DNA of 64,000 nt, from the NCBI GenBank assembly GCA_024426085.1, contig CP087974.1, positions 744,001-808,000 of the forward strand. Direction: 5' to 3'. This DNA comes from Rhizobium sp. RCAM05350. GTDB lineage: Bacteria; Pseudomonadota; Alphaproteobacteria; Rhizobiales; Rhizobiaceae. Below the pieces are notes generated by a model that ran no database searches, was not told where the DNA came from, and worked only from the letters and a program-made list of their open reading frames with translations. The position numbers and the translations under genes are program-made. Positions 43,607-57,442 of the stretch are shown piece after piece; the first letter of the stretch is position 1, and each line of letters opens with the position of its first letter.

Positions 43607-45873
43607 AGGAGGTATCCTTGTCTTGTCTGTCTTCAATGCCGCCGCCTTGTCCGGCCGGCGGCAAGATGATGCTGAATCATCGCCCCCTGGCCACGATCGA
43701 AATCGGCCGGTGCGTCATGCAATTCCAATTGTCCGCCATGATCCTCGATGATCTTCTTGACGATCGCCAAGCCAAGGCCGGTGCCCTTCTCGCGCATCGT
43801 CATGTAGGGCTCGAGAATGCGATGGCGATTCTCGGTCGGCAGCCCCCGGCCGTTGTCGATGATATCGACAACGAACTGGCCCACTCGTTTCATTCAGCCG
43901 TGAGCGCACCATCACCCGGCGCTCGCCGCGAACGGCATCGGCCGGCAAAGCCTCGATCGCCTCGACAGCGTTCTTGATGATATTGCCGAAGGCCTGCCCC
44001 AGCATGCGACCATCGAAGGTACCGTTGAGCGGCTCCTCGCCGAGGTCGCGGATGAAGGTCACATGGGTGTTGCCCATCTCGCGCAGGAAGATCGCGTCCT
44101 TCAGGATATTGCGCAGATCAGCCTTTTCCTTGGTCGGCTTGGGCATACGGGCAAAACCGGAGAACTCATCGACCATACGGCCGATATCCTCGACCTGGCG
44201 GACAATGGTGTCGGTACATTGATCGAAGACCGTGCGGTCGTCTTGGTTGATCTGCTTGCCATAGCGGCGCTTCAGGCGCTCGGCCGACAACTGGATCGGC
44301 GTCAGCGGGTTCTTGATTTCGTGGGCGATGCGGCGGGCGACGTCAGCCCAGGCGGTCGAGGCGCTGCGCGATGACCAGATCAGTAATGTCGTCGACGGTA
44401 ATGACATAGGAATCCTTGGCATCGTGCGATTCCTCGCGTGTTACCTGAACATTCAGCGTCCGCTCCGTGCCGCCACGCATGATGTTGATCTGCTTGCGGT
44501 AGTCGTTGCGGTGGCGGCTGGCGGCTTCATTGAGCACCTGTTCGATTTCCGGCGCCACATCGGCAAGCTTTTCGCCGACGAGCTCCAGCGTCGTGCGTGA
44601 CAGGAAATGCTCCGACGACGGATTGGCGATGGTGATGCGCCGGTCGTCCTCGACGCCGATCACGGCCGCAGTCACGCCGGAAAGCACCGCCTCGATGAAC
44701 CGCCTGCGGTCATCCATCTCGTCCTTGGCCTCAAGAATCTGGTCCCGCTGCGTGCGGATCTCAGCAATCATCTTGTTGAAGGTGCGCGACAGACTGCCGA
44801 CATCGCCATCCACCGCATGCACGGGGACGATGACATTCAGGTTGCCGCTCGCCACGCTATCGGCCGCGCCGATCAAGAGCCGGATCGGCCGGACGATCCG
44901 GTCGGCAACCACGATGGCGGTCCAGATCGCCGCCAAAAGCACGATCAGCGCGAAGCCGAGATAAAGCACCCCGAACGCCACCTGCAACGATGTGCGGCCA
45001 GCCTCGAGATTCTTGTATTCGGCGGTGTTCTCCTCCATCAGCCGCATCGAGCGCATGACCTTCGGGTCGACGCTACGCACGGTGTAAAGATAAGCGCCCT
45101 CGATATTGTCGATCGGAATGATCGCACCGACGAGGTTGGTCACGCCGGGCGGAATGAGGGTCGGCTGCCCGGACACGGTGCTCAACAGCGCATCCTTCGG
45201 AATGGCCGGCAACGGGCGCTCCGTTGGAATATTGGCCTGAACGATCGGCGTACCGTCGCCCCGTACCAGGAACGCACCCAGCATGCCGCGTCCGCGGGCC
45301 TGCCGTGTCATCAGTTCGATGAAGCCTGTGCGGTCAAGGCTGTAGAGCTGACGATTGCGCTCCAGGTCATTGGCCATGGAGACCGTCTGCCCCTGCAGAT
45401 AGCTGGCATTTTCCAGCACATAGGCCTGTGCGACATCGAGCGAGGAACTGACGATCGATTGTGTGCGCAACGAAAACCAGCGGTCGAGGCCGACATCGAG
45501 CGTGATACTGGCAAAGATCGCCACCAGAATAGCCGGGGTGATCGCGACGATCGAGAACAGCGCAACGATACGCACATGCAACCGAGCGGCAGCCCTGCCG
45601 CGGTTACGCGCCTTCAACAGGCGGAGAATTTCACGGCCGATCAGAAACAGCAGCCCGATGACGAACAGTGCATTGATCGCAGCCGAACCGATGATGATAT
45701 TGGTTTCCGGCCTGATGGGCGTCAGCCCGAGCAGAACCAGCAGCGATATAATCAGCGCAGACCAGCGCACCGGTCGCCAACAACAGACCCGGCAACGCAA
45801 AGGATGCGCGCCGGTCATGCCCCGTCACGGCACCGTCATCTTTCGCCAGTGGCACAATCAGCCCTTCGGCCAT
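43596..45873 (-). CDS. ntrY: Membrane sensor histidine kinase NtrY, four frameshifts
   Basis: Partner kinase of NtrX. The N-terminus has several membrane segments (VLLGLTPI region, [47 protein letters not shown]), then a periplasmic domain, a HAMP ([22 protein letters not shown]), a PAS ([22 protein letters not shown]), the phospho-His motif [21 protein letters not shown] and the ATPase boxes IIDNGRGLP and [12 protein letters not shown]. Breaks lie near 45765, 44352, 43883 and 43668. The corrected frame ends TSYGG and overlaps ntrX by 11 bp. About 755 aa. It has its own 220-bp upstream gap after ntrC. Confidence 0.93.
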
Positions 45874-46093
45874 CAGAAATGCATCCCCGGCCCGACGTCA
45901 CCTTGCTGTAGCAAAGTGGCGGGCATTTTTATGTTCCGTGGCCAAAACGATGACCGCACAGGATCGGCTCGACCCGGCGGGCTCACAAGCCGGCAACCAA
46001 ATCCAACGGATGAAAAGCTCACAGAATCACCCTTACCCGTGTGCTTTCTAAGCAACATATTGTGGCGAAAATGCAACGCTTATTTGGTCGCGC

Positions 46094-47548
46094 TCAAGCG
46101 CTGCGTGAGCTACGGTAAACGGAAACGCCGAGTTCGCGGATTTTCTTGCGTAGCGTGTTCCGGTTCAGACCAAGCAGATCGGCTGCCTTGATCTGGTTGC
46201 CGCGCGTCGCCGTCAGGGCTGCCAGGATCAGCGGATATTCCATTTCAGCCAAAACCCGGTCGTACAGTCCGGCCGGTGGCAGGGCATCGCCGAAGCCGGC
46301 AAAATACTGCCGCATGTTTTCTTCGACGGCCTGCGAAATCGACATCGAGCCCGAGCGGCCCGACGTCTTTTCAATCGGGCTGTCGGGAATGTCGGAGCGT
46401 AATTCGCTTTCGATGATCTCGCGCGTAATGACGTCCTGAGGATACAGCGCCGTCAGGCGGCGCACGACGTTTTCAAGTTCGCGGACGTTGCCCGGCCAGG
46501 GATGTGCCTTCATCAATTCGAGCGCTTCCTGATCGAAGCGCTTGACATCGAGGCCTTCCTTTTCGGCCTGCTGGACGAAATGGCGGACCAGATCGGGGAT
46601 ATCTTCGGCGCGGTCACGCAGCGGCGGCAACCGCAGCGGTACGACGTTCAGGCGGTAGTAAAGGTCTTCACGAAATAGGCCCTGATTGATCGACTGTTTC
46701 AGATCCTTGTTGGTGGCGGCAACAATGCGCACATCCGAGCGGATCGGCGTGCGGCCGCCGACGGTGGTATATTCGCCCTGCTGCAGCACACGCAGCAGAC
46801 GCGTCTGGGCATCCATCGGCATGTCGCCGATTTCGTCGAGGAACAGCGTGCCGCCCTCTGCCTGTTCAAAACGGCCGGTCGAGCGGTTCTGCGCGCCGGT
46901 AAAAGCACCCTTCTCGTGGCCGAACAGTTCTGATTCGATCAGGTCCCGCGGGATCGCCGCCATGTTGATCGCGACAAACGGGCCGTTGCGGCGCTTGCCG
47001 TAGTCGTGCAGCGCCTTGGCGACCAGTTCCTTGCCGGTACCGGATTCGCCGGTAATCATCAGCGTCAGGTCGGTCTGCATCAGCCGCGCCAAAACCCGGT
47101 AGATTTCCTGCATGGCAGCCGAGCGGCCGACCAGCGGCATGCCGTCCTGCGGATCGTCCTCCAGCTTCACCGGCTTGCGCTTCGGCTCGGCCAGAGCGCG
47201 GCCGATGATGGCGATCAGTTCCGTCAGGTCGAAGGGCTTGGGCAGATAGTCGTAGGCACCTTTTTCCGAGGCCTTGATCGCTGTCATGAAGGTATTCTGG
47301 GCGCTCATGACCAGCACCGGCAGGTCTGGCCGCGCCTTCTTGATGCGCGGCAGGAGATCGAACGCGTTTTCGTCGGGCATCACCACATCGGTGACGACGA
47401 GATCGCCGTCGCCTGCCGAAATCCACCGCCACAGCGTCGCCGCGTTCGAGGTGATGCGGACATCGTACCCGGCGCGGCTCAGCGCCTGGTTGAGAACGGT
47501 ACGGATGGCAGCGTCGTCGTCAGCGACGAGGATGGTGGCGCCAGTCAT
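46094..47548 (-). CDS. ntrC: Nitrogen regulation response regulator NtrC (sigma-54 activator)
   Basis: Intact 484 aa. Receiver domain with VADDDAAI and phospho-Asp54 in [13 protein letters not shown]+ domain with [15 protein letters not shown], the sigma-54 contact loop [21 protein letters not shown] and [12 protein letters not shown]-terminal Fis-type HTH ([27 protein letters not shown]). It activates nitrogen-scavenging promoters when phosphorylated by NtrB. ATG 47548 overlaps the ntrB stop by four bases (ATGA). Confidence 0.97.
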   Translation of the reverse strand: MTGATILVADDDAAIRTVLNQALSRAGYDVRITSNAATLWRWISAGDGDLVVTDVVMPDENAFDLLPRIKKARPDLPVLVMSAQNTFMTAIKASEKGAYDYLPKPFDLTELIAIIGRALAEPKRKPVKLEDDPQDGMPLVGRSAAMQEIYRVLARLMQTDLTLMITGESGTGKELVAKALHDYGKRRNGPFVAINMAAIPRDLIESELFGHEKGAFTGAQNRSTGRFEQAEGGTLFLDEIGDMPMDAQTRLLRVLQQGEYTTVGGRTPIRSDVRIVAATNKDLKQSINQGLFREDLYYRLNVVPLRLPPLRDRAEDIPDLVRHFVQQAEKEGLDVKRFDQEALELMKAHPWPGNVRELENVVRRLTALYPQDVITREIIESELRSDIPDSPIEKTSGRSGSMSISQAVEENMRQYFAGFGDALPPAGLYDRVLAEMEYPLILAALTATRGNQIKAADLLGLNRNTLRKKIRELGVSVYRSSRSA

Positions 47549-48702
47549 CGGGATTGTCCTTTTATGATGGTCAGTGGTTCGCTGTCTTCGGCCGTCGGTC
47601 CTTTCGAAGCGGGCATCAGAACGCGAAATGTCGTGCGGCTCGACTGGCTGTCGCACTCAACTATGCCCCCATGGCCACCAATAATCTTGGCGACGAGGGC
47701 AAGGCCGAGGCCGGAGCCATTGGTCTTGGTGGTAATGAACGGATCGAACAGATGCGGCACCAGATCGGAGGGCACGCCCGGTCCATTGTCGTGAACGCAG
47801 AATTCGAGCGGCAACGAAATCTTTTCCCGCGTTCCGGCAACCGACAGGCGGATGCCGGGCCGGTAAGCCGTCGTCAGCATGATCTCGCCGTCGAGCTTGT
47901 CGGCAACCGCTTCCGCAGCGTTCTTGATCAGGTTGAGGAAGACCTGAATCAATTGGTCGCGATTGGCGTAGACCGGTGGCAAGGACGGGTCGTAATTCTC
48001 GGTGATCCGGATTTTCCGGGCAAAACCGGCCTTGGCGATGGCCTTCACATGATCGAGCACCGAGTGGATATTGACCGGATGGCGATCGACGGGCCGCTCG
48101 TCCGAAAACACTTCCATGCGGTCGACCAGCGACACGATGCGGTCCGTTTCATCGCAGATCAGCCGAGTCAGCGCCCGGTCTTCATCGTTGACCGATGTTT
48201 CGAGCAACTGCGCAGCACCGCGGATACCCGACAGCGGGTTCTTGATCTCATGGGCAAGCATCGAGGCAAGACCGGTCACCGAGCGCGCCGCCGCCCGGTG
48301 CGTCAGCTGCCGGTCGATCTTGTCAGCCATCGAACGTTCCTGGAAAACGATCACGACAGAGCCAGGTTCGGACAGGACCGGCGCCACATAAAGATCAACG
48401 AGCTTGTCGGCACCCAACCGCGGCGAGCTCAGGTCGACCCGGTACTCGTTGACGGCGGCGCGGCGCTCCCGGACCTGTTCGATCAGGGTCAAAAGCGGAC
48501 TGCCGAACGGAATGAAGGCGCTGATATCGTGGCGGGCGAGATGATTGGCGCTGGCGCCGAAGAACGCTTCCGCTTCCCAATTGGCAAAGGCGACGAGACC
48601 ATTCTCATCGACGAGGATCACCGGGTTCTGGATGGCATTGAGCACGGCCATCGGCAGCGAATTGACTGCCTTCCGCTCCTCGTCGCCTATTTTCTCGGTC
48701 AT
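47545..48702 (-). CDS. ntrB: Nitrogen regulation sensor kinase NtrB
   Basis: Intact 385 aa, soluble. An N-terminal PAS-like domain ([29 protein letters not shown]), phospho-His151 in [21 protein letters not shown], and ATPase boxes [22 protein letters not shown] and [18 protein letters not shown]. It phosphorylates or dephosphorylates NtrC in response to PII. The start ATG 48702 overlaps the stop of dusB (ATGA) and the stop overlaps ntrC, so dusB-ntrB-ntrC form one translationally coupled operon, the classic nifR3-ntrBC order. Confidence 0.96.
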   Translation of the reverse strand: MTEKIGDEERKAVNSLPMAVLNAIQNPVILVDENGLVAFANWEAEAFFGASANHLARHDISAFIPFGSPLLTLIEQVRERRAAVNEYRVDLSSPRLGADKLVDLYVAPVLSEPGSVVIVFQERSMADKIDRQLTHRAAARSVTGLASMLAHEIKNPLSGIRGAAQLLETSVNDEDRALTRLICDETDRIVSLVDRMEVFSDERPVDRHPVNIHSVLDHVKAIAKAGFARKIRITENYDPSLPPVYANRDQLIQVFLNLIKNAAEAVADKLDGEIMLTTAYRPGIRLSVAGTREKISLPLEFCVHDNGPGVPSDLVPHLFDPFITTKTNGSGLGLALVAKIIGGHGGIVECDSQSSRTTFRVLMPASKGPTAEDSEPLTIIKGQSR

Positions 48703-49725
48703 GCCGCATCCTTTTCTTCGTCCCGGCTCGATCCGGCTGTAATGGCGGCCGCCACCTTGCTCATGGCGGTAGCGGGGTCCGTGGACGTCATGATTGCGGC
48801 TTTCTCCTGAGGCGCGAGTTGCGGCGCAAAACGGTCCAGATACCAACCGAGATGTTTTCTCGCATGACGAAGACCGATATCGGTGCCGTAGAATTCTGAG
48901 CATCATGCCGTAGTGCTCGGTCACAATGTCTGCAATCGCCGCAGCGTCCGGGTGGTCGACCGCGCCGGCCAGAACGCCGGCATGCCAGGGCCGTCCCTGG
49001 CCGGAGCGCCTGATCATGACAGCGTCGGCACCGGAGCGCCGCAGAATCTCGTTGGCATCGTCCCGCGTCGCGACATCACCATTGGCAATGAGCGGAACCG
49101 CAATCACATCGCGAACGGCGCGGATCGCATCCCAATCGGCCTTGCCATTATAAAACTGCATGCGCGTGCGGCCGTGGATAGTGATCATCTGGACGCCAGC
49201 GTCCTCTGCGCGCTTGGCGATCAGCGGCGCATTGACGGAATTCTCGTCCCAGCCGAGCCGCATTTTCAGCGTCACCGGCACATCGACCGCATTGACCGTT
49301 GCCTCGATCAGCGACAGGGCATGATCGGGATCGCGCATCAAGGCAGAGCCCGAATAACCGCCGGTCACCTTCTTTGCCGGACACCCCATGTTGATGTCGA
49401 TGACATCTGCACCATTGTCGGCGGCGATCTTTGCGGCCTCGCCCATCCAATAGGCTTCGCGTCCCGCCAGCTGCACCATATGCGGATCAATGCCGGAGCT
49501 TTTCAGCCGCGCCCAGCTCTCAGTGGCATTGCCGACCAGCTCACGGCTTGCCACCATCTCGGTCACGACGAGGCCTGCCCCGAACCGCCAGGCCAATTGC
49601 CGGAAGGGCAAGTCCGTCACACCCGACATCGGCGCGAGCACGATGCGGTTTCGGAAGGAGAGCTGGCCAACCCGGAACGGGGATGACAAATCCGGTATTT
49701 GCAAATGATTATCTTTCGGGCACAT
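48699..49725 (-). CDS. dusB: tRNA-dihydrouridine synthase DusB (NifR3), frameshift near the 3' end
   Basis: FMN enzyme reducing uridines in the tRNA D-loop with NADPH. TIM barrel with [13 protein letters not shown], the catalytic Cys in [43 protein letters not shown] and ANGDV. An extra A near 48897 shifts the frame after HYGMML; the corrected frame reads [20 protein letters not shown] and ends in GCATGA overlapping ntrB. The FMN-loop reads [11 protein letters not shown] where the family has MIGR, which a compensated indel pair at about 49010-49015 would explain. Corrected length is about 341 aa. Confidence 0.93.
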
Positions 49726-49966
49726 CTTTATTCTGCACTATTTTTAGACATACTTGATTGGCTTGCCAAGCGATTTCAGAGCGGCACGACAAAATTCCCT
49801 GGACAACTGGTAAAGCCCCAACCTTCGCGGTAAATCACCACGGCTATTGAAGCACCGCGCGTCGAAACGGCATGTGCCCGGTGTTTTGACAACAGGACTG
49901 GAGAGCCGTCCGTATATGCGGTATCGGGCCTAGACGGCGATCGATTTGCAGGAACCCATATAGAAG

Positions 49967-51174
49967 ATGCACGCAAAAGAACAGTTTTCCTGTGGTATCG
50001 TCATTGTCGCTGCGGGCCGAGGGGAACGCGCCGGCTCCCTGCGCGACGGACCGAAGCAATATCGCGCCATCGGCGGACGACCGGTTATTACCCATACGCT
50101 TGACGTTTTTGCGACATGGCCGATGGAAAAGAAGATCGTCGTCGTGATTCATCCCGATGACGAGGCCCTGTTTGCCCAGGCGTGCAGCCTTGTTTCCGGC
50201 GAACCCATTACCTTCGTCCATGGCGGACCGACACGGCAGCTTTCGGTGCTGGCGGGGCTGAGAGCGCTCGAACAATCCGGCATCACCCATGTGATGATTC
50301 ATGATGCCGTGCGGCCTTTCATCGACCACGCCCTGCTCGACCGCTGCGTCACAACTCTAACCCAAGGTGCCGATGCGCTGCTGCCAGCGGTCGCCGCTGC
50401 TGATACGTTGAAGCGCGGGTCTACGGACGGAAAAGTTCTGGAGACAGTGCCGAGGGCCGGTCTCTACGGCGCCCAGACGCCCCAGTGTTTTTGCTTCGCG
50501 CCGATCCTTCAAGCGCACACGAATGCCGCCGCCTCCGGCCGCTCCGACTTTACCGACGACGCCTCGATCGCCGAATGGGCTGGAATGCCCGTGACGCTGA
50601 TCGAGGGATCGGTGGACAATGTGAAACTCACGATCAAACGGGATATAACCATGGCCGATGAAAAACTGAACCGGAACGCCCTCCCGGATGTCCGCACCGG
50701 CAATGGCTATGACGTCCATCAGCTGATCGATGGCGATGGCGTGACGCTCTGCGGCATCTTCATGCCGCATGACCAGAAGCTGCTCGGCCATTCCGACGCC
50801 GATGTCGCGCTGCACGCCTTGACCGACGCCCTGCTTGCTACCTGCGGCGCCGGCGATATCGGTGACCATTTCCCCCATCCGATCCGCAGTGGAAGGGCGC
50901 CGCTTCGCGCATCTTTCTCGAGCACGCGGCGAAGATCGTGCGCGACAACGGCGGCACCATCATGAATGCAGACGTATCGCTGATTGCCGAAGCGCCGAAG
51001 ATCGGCCCGCACCGGCTGGCAATGCGCGAAAACCTCGCGGCTATGCTCGACATTTCTCTGGATCGCTGCTCGGTCAAGGCGACGACTAACGAGAAGATCG
51101 GTTTCATCGGCCGGCGCGAGGGGATCGCAGCGATCGCCACGGCGACGGTTGTTTACAGCGGGGAGATCAAATGA
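49967..51174 (+). CDS. ispDF: Bifunctional IspD/IspF isoprenoid enzyme, one frameshift
   Basis: Fusion of 2-C-methyl-D-erythritol 4-phosphate cytidylyltransferase (IspD, residues 1-230) and 2,4-cyclodiphosphate synthase (IspF, 240-402) of the MEP pathway. Isp[31 protein letters not shown] and [10 protein letters not shown]. Isp[29 protein letters not shown] and, beyond the break, [19 protein letters not shown]. One C is missing from a C-run near 50877. Corrected length is about 402 aa. It diverges from dusB and overlaps pncC. Confidence 0.94.
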
Positions 51175-51672
51175 GCGGCTGGCCCGAAGATATCGAAACC
51201 AAGGCAGGTCAGCTGATCGCTGCCTTTTCGAAACGTGGCCTGATGGTCGCCACGGCCGAATCCTGCACCGGCGGCCTGATCGCCGGTGCTCTCACGGAAA
51301 TTCCGGGCTCCTCCTCCGTGGTTGATCGCGGCTTCGTCACCTATTCCAACGATGCCAAGATACAGATGCTCGGCGTCGATCCGGCAACGCTCGATGCTCA
51401 CGGCGCCGTGTCGCGCCAGACGGCGATTGAAATGGCGCGCGGCGCGCTCAGCCATTCGAAGGCGGATATGGCCGTCGCCGTCACCTGGCATTGCCGGTCC
51501 GGGTGGCGGATCGGAAGAGAAGCCGGTCGGGCTGGTGCATCTGGCGGCCGCCAGCCGGGGCGGCAACGTCCTCCACCGTGAAATGCGCTATGGCGAAATC
51601 GGCCGCGATGCAGTCAGGATGGCGACGGTGCGTACGGCGCTCGACATGCTGAACGAGACATCGGAAAGCTGA
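51171..51672 (+). CDS. pncC: CinA-type nicotinamide-nucleotide amidohydrolase, one frameshift
   Basis: C-terminal CinA-domain protein (PncC/YgaD type) deamidating NMN to nicotinate mononucleotide in the pyridine cycle. It shows [42 protein letters not shown] and [16 protein letters not shown]. An extra T near 51488 breaks [20 protein letters not shown], a highly conserved block; the corrected frame ends [13 protein letters not shown]. About 167 aa. The ATG overlaps the ispDF stop (ATGA). It converges on ratA. Confidence 0.92.
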
Positions 51673-51680
51673 GGTCTCGC

Positions 51681-52133
51681 CTACACCGACGCATATATCG
51701 CATCGGCACGTTTCTCGAAGGCTTCGGAAAACATCCGGAATGCCCTGTCGAACATCGAGCCCATGAGGGCACCGAGAATGCGGCTCTTGAATTCGTAGTC
51801 GATGAAGAAGTTGACGGAACAGCCGCCCTCGCCCATCGCCTCAAAACTCCAGCGGTTGTCGAGATATTTGAACGGCCCATCGATATATTTGACGTCGATC
51901 AGACGCTCGGCCTTATTCAGCAGCACCTGCGTCGTAAACGTCTCGCGGATCGCCTTGTAGCCGACGGTCATATCCACGACGAGCAGCTCCTTGCCCTCGC
52001 GCTCCTTGCGCGAACGCACCGTCAGCGCCTCGCAAAGCGGCAGGAATTGCGGGTATTTTTCAACATCGGCGATCAAGTCGAACATCTGGTCGGGCGTATG
52101 CTTGACGGGCCGGCGGGTCTCGAATTGTGGCAT
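51681..52133 (-). CDS. RatA/COQ10-like START-domain protein
   Basis: Intact 150-residue polyketide-cyclase/START fold protein. Starts MPQFETRRPVKHTPDQMFDLIADVEKYPQFLPLCEAL and shows YKAIRETFTTQVLL, the characteristic DGPFKYLDNRWSF and a C-terminal helix FDRAFRMFSEAFEKRADAIY. The mitochondrial COQ10 branch binds coenzyme Q; the E. coli homologue RatA was reported to block 70S assembly. In alphaproteobacteria a ubiquinone chaperone role is more likely (inference). No antitoxin partner is adjacent. Close to lipA as in other rhizobia. Confidence 0.9.
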   Translation of the reverse strand: MPQFETRRPVKHTPDQMFDLIADVEKYPQFLPLCEALTVRSRKEREGKELLVVDMTVGYKAIRETFTTQVLLNKAERLIDVKYIDGPFKYLDNRWSFEAMGEGGCSVNFFIDYEFKSRILGALMGSMFDRAFRMFSEAFEKRADAIYASV

Positions 52134-52217
52134 GGCGTTCAGATATTCAATGATTTGCGGAAAAACAAGATGGCGTGAACGCAGATACCTGCGTGCTTTG
52201 ATAGGATGTACGCAACG

Positions 52218-53633
52218 TCAACCAGCATGGTTCTCCAGCCTGACGTAACGGTAGGCTTCGATGACAGCGCGAGCTGCGATCTCCGCCTGCTCCGCATCCG
52301 TCTGGTAATTGCAGAATGACAGCCGCATCACATGCCGGTTCCGCCAGAGGCGCCGGCGGCGAATGCCGTGCCGTCCTGTTGCAGGCGAGCGATCGTTTGC
52401 TTGGTCAGGTTGTCAGCATCGTCTGCGTTCATGCCGCTGCCGAAGCGGACAATAACCTGATTGAGGACGACCCTGTTGACAATCTCAATGCCGGGTTCAG
52501 CCTCCAGCTTTCCGGCAAAAACCCCTGCCGCGTCGCAATTACGGTCGATCAACGCGGCGACGCCGTCACGGCCCAGGTGCTTGATCATCGACCACGTTGG
52601 AAATCCCCGCGCCCGTCGTGACAGCTCGGGAACATAATGCGATGGGTCACGCTCACCCTCTGCCGCCAACGGCAGATAGCTTGCCGCAATCGTCATCGCC
52701 CGGCGATGCGCCAGTTCTTCACGAACGATCGCATAACCGCAATCATAGGGCGTCTGCAGCCATTTGTGGCCATCGGTTGCCCAGCTGTCGGCCAGCCCCA
52801 CGCCGGTCGTCAGGCTGCGTTTCCCCGGCCATGCCTGCGCCCAGAGGCCGACAGCGCCATCCACATGAACCCAGGCGCCATGCGATTTCGCGATGGGAAT
52901 AAGTGCCGAAAAATCATCGCAGCCGCCTGTGTTGATCTGCCCGGCCTGCAGGATCGCAATCGATGGGCCGTGGATCGACCTGAACACCTCGGCAAAGGCA
53001 CCGGGTACCATTCGCCCCTGATCGTCCGTCACCACCCGCAAGACACGGTCGTGGCCAAGTCCCAGAAATTGCAAGGCCGAAAAGACAGTGGTATGAGCGT
53101 CATCGCCGATAACAACCGTGATCTGCGGCGCACCCGAACAGGCCTTGGCTATCGGCGTCCCAATCGACAGCGCGCAGGACCGCGCCTCGCGCCGCGGCAA
53201 GACAGGTGAAATTGGCCATCGTCGCGCCGGTGACGAAACCGACCGAACTTTCACGCGGCAGGTCGAGCAATTCGAGCAGCCAGCGCGCAGAAATCGCCTC
53301 GACGGCCGCCGCTGATGGCGCCACCACATGATTTCCGGCATTCTGTCCCCAGGCGCCTGTCAGGAAATCGGCGGCAACACCGGCGGGATGGGAACCGCCC
53401 ATGACCCAGCCGAAAAATCGCGACCCCGTCGGCATATGCAGTCCTGGCTCAGCCTTGGCGACCAGACTGTCGAGCACGATATCGGCCGGCGCGCCGTGGT
53501 CCGGCAGCTCCTCGGAAAAAGCGGCGACGGCCTGAGCGTAATCTTGGGCCGGACGTTGTGGCCGGTCAGCAACCGAGCGCCGGAACTCCGCGGCATATTT
53601 TGCAGCCTTCTGGAAAAGCACACCGACGTCCAT
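52218..53633 (-). CDS. PLP-dependent decarboxylase-like protein (group II), two frameshifts
   Basis: Related to aromatic-L-amino-acid/glutamate decarboxylases. Start MDVGVLFQKAAKYAAEFRRSVADRP at 53633. It shows RFFGWVMGGSHPAGVAADFL, GAWGQNAGNHVVAPSAAAVE, VGFVTGATMANFTCLAAAR, HVDGAVGLWAQA and the PLP lysine in ATDGHKWLQTPYDCGYA. An extra base near 53150 and a missing base near 52340 break the frame; the corrected C-terminus ends VIEAYRYVRLENHAG at 52218. About 471 aa. The substrate is uncertain. It does not look functionally tied to its neighbours. Confidence 0.85.
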
Positions 53634-53696
53634 GCCTGCCTCCCGGGATTTGCGGCCCCAAGCCCGGTGGCAGAATAGAGCGAACCACCGGACGCT

Positions 53697-54263
53697 TCAA
53701 TGGCGGCGGAGTTTCTCCAGCAGGCTGCGCGTCTGCGCATGCGACCTGAGGATCAGTACCGGCACGTCGCCGCCGTAGTCGGCCAGCTTTTGCTCGATTT
53801 CCGGGCTTTCCGTCTTCTCGAAATTCCAGATGTAGGACAGGAATTCGTGTGTCATACGTTCGGGGCAGTTTTCGGCCATTTCCGGGCGCGTCCTCCCGCG
53901 AAATCGCAGCCAGCGGCTGATGACGCCATAGAGCGAAACGAGGCAGTGCGGCCGCATCCACACGACGATATCGGTGCGCGGCAGGCGCAAGGGCAAGGTG
54001 CCCGGGCTCGTCCCATCCATGATCCATTGGGGCTGCGCCACCGCCCGCTCGACGATCCAGAGCGCTTCGGCCCTTGGCCGCTGGGTCCAGCCGGGCAGCC
54101 AGAAGACGTCGCGGTCCATGGAGACATAGGGAAGCACAAACATGCCGGAAAGGATTTGCGCCAATGTGCTCTTGCCACTGCCGGAGCAACCGATCACCAG
54201 GACACGGCTCGCCTGCCGCAGGATCGGCAAGGCATCTTCGATTTCCGGAAGATAGGACGGCAT
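53697..54263 (-). CDS. P-loop kinase-like protein (adenylate-kinase/topology-modulation type)
   Basis: Intact 188 aa, cytoplasmic. Walker A VIGCSGSGKSTLAQ near residue 25, followed by LPYVSMDRDVFWLPGW, QPQWIMDGTSPGTLPLRLPRTDIVVWM and a lid-like region rich in Arg (SRWLRFRGRTRP). This pattern is that of small ATPases annotated as adenylate kinase-like or FlaR/topology modulation proteins. No phenotype can be assigned. It lies between the decarboxylase-like gene and lipA, same strand. Confidence 0.8.
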   Translation of the reverse strand: MPSYLPEIEDALPILRQASRVLVIGCSGSGKSTLAQILSGMFVLPYVSMDRDVFWLPGWTQRPRAEALWIVERAVAQPQWIMDGTSPGTLPLRLPRTDIVVWMRPHCLVSLYGVISRWLRFRGRTRPEMAENCPERMTHEFLSYIWNFEKTESPEIEQKLADYGGDVPVLILRSHAQTRSLLEKLRRH

Positions 54264-54328
54264 GACGGCTCCAAGCGTGTGAGCCGCGCACCATAGAGTT
54301 CAAATCCGGATTGGCAATCCTCGGATGA

Positions 54329-55306
54329 TTATCCGGCCGCTGCCGCCAGCTTCTTCTCGGGGTTCGCTTTCAGCCGCGCGAAATCGTCACCGGCATGGTG
54401 CGACGAGCGGGTGAGCGGGCTGGAGGCGACCATCAGGAAGCCCTTGGTATAGGCGACCGTCTCGTAGGATTTGAACTCTTCCGGTGTGACGAAGCTCATC
54501 ACCTGATGATGCTTGCGGGTCGGCTGCAGGTACTGGCCGATGGTCATGAAGTCGACATCGGCAGTGCGCAGGTCGTCCATCAACTGCAGCACTTCGTTGC
54601 GCTCTTCGCCCAGGCCAACCATGATTCCCGACTTGGTGAACATGGTCGGATCGAGTTCCTTGACCCGCTGCAGAAGCCGGATCGAGTGGAAGTATCGCGC
54701 GCCCGGACGTACCGTCAGGTAATTTCCCGGCACGGTTTCCATATTATGGTTGAAGACGTCGGGTTTGGCCGCAACGACGCGTTCCAGCGCACCGGGCTTC
54801 TTCAGGAAGTCGGGCGTCAGGATTTCGATGGTCGTCAACGGCGATGCGGCGCGAATGGCCCAGATCACCTTTTCGAAATGCTCGGCGCCGCCATCGGCCA
54901 GATCGTCGTGGTCGACCGAGGTGATGACCACATGCGACAGGCCCATCTGCTTGACGGCCTTGGCAACGTTTTCCGGCTCGGCCATATCCAGCGCGTTCGG
55001 CTTGCCTGTCGAGACATTGCAGAAGGCGCAGGCGCGGGTACAGATCTCGCCCATGATCATGAAGGTCGCGTGCTTCTTGTCCCAGCACTCGCCGATATTC
55101 GGGCAGCCCGCCTCCTCGCAGACCGTGACGAGCTTGTGCTCCTTCACGATCGATTTGGTTTCGGCGTAGCCCTTGGAGGTCGGCGCGCGGACGTGGATCC
55201 ATTCCGGCTTGCGCAGCATCTCCGTATCGGGCTTGTGGGCCTTTTCCGGATGGCGGATGCGCCGTGCATCGGGATCAAGAGTGGTGCGGTCGAGGATCGT
55301 GACCAT
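54329..55306 (-). CDS. lipA: Lipoyl synthase
   Basis: Radical-SAM enzyme inserting two sulfur atoms into octanoyl-protein to make lipoyl groups. Intact, about 325 aa. Auxiliary 4Fe-4S ligands are in [12 protein letters not shown]; the radical-SAM motif CTRACAFC follows; [26 protein letters not shown] and GLGEERNEV are also typical, and the conserved C-terminal [10 protein letters not shown] is present. ATG 55306 is taken as start. It serves the lipoyl domains of PdhB and PdhC encoded upstream in the same block, 92 bp after lpdA. Confidence 0.97.
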   Translation of the reverse strand: MVTILDRTTLDPDARRIRHPEKAHKPDTEMLRKPEWIHVRAPTSKGYAETKSIVKEHKLVTVCEEAGCPNIGECWDKKHATFMIMGEICTRACAFCNVSTGKPNALDMAEPENVAKAVKQMGLSHVVITSVDHDDLADGGAEHFEKVIWAIRAASPLTTIEILTPDFLKKPGALERVVAAKPDVFNHNMETVPGNYLTVRPGARYFHSIRLLQRVKELDPTMFTKSGIMVGLGEERNEVLQLMDDLRTADVDFMTIGQYLQPTRKHHQVMSFVTPEEFKSYETVAYTKGFLMVASSPLTRSSHHAGDDFARLKANPEKKLAAAAG

Positions 55307-55398
55307 CAATGGCTTCCATTTTGCTTCAAGCGCAACAGCGCCCGTCAGGGCCGGATAGATTGGCCCGCCTTTTCAGATGGAGGCGAGCCCTAACACAA

Positions 55399-57442
<2,044 letters not shown>

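Noticed and set aside
47545..49725. A 726-residue fusion of DusB and NtrB
   Set aside because: The fusion arises only from one extra A near 48897. Correcting it gives a normal DusB end and an ATGA overlap with a normal ntrB start.
49886..49917. Sigma-70 promoter for ispDF (TTGACA at 49886-49891, GTATAT at 49912-49917)
   Set aside because: The spacer is 20 bases and no better -10 hexamer sits at 16-18, so the pair is not convincing.
51681..52133. RatA as a type II toxin of a toxin-antitoxin pair
   Set aside because: No antitoxin-like partner is adjacent, and the alphaproteobacterial branch resembles COQ10 ubiquinone-binding proteins.
52179..52194. ACGCAG/CTGCGT hairpin as terminator of the decarboxylase-like gene
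   Set aside because: Only a 6-bp stem and no U-tract on either strand.
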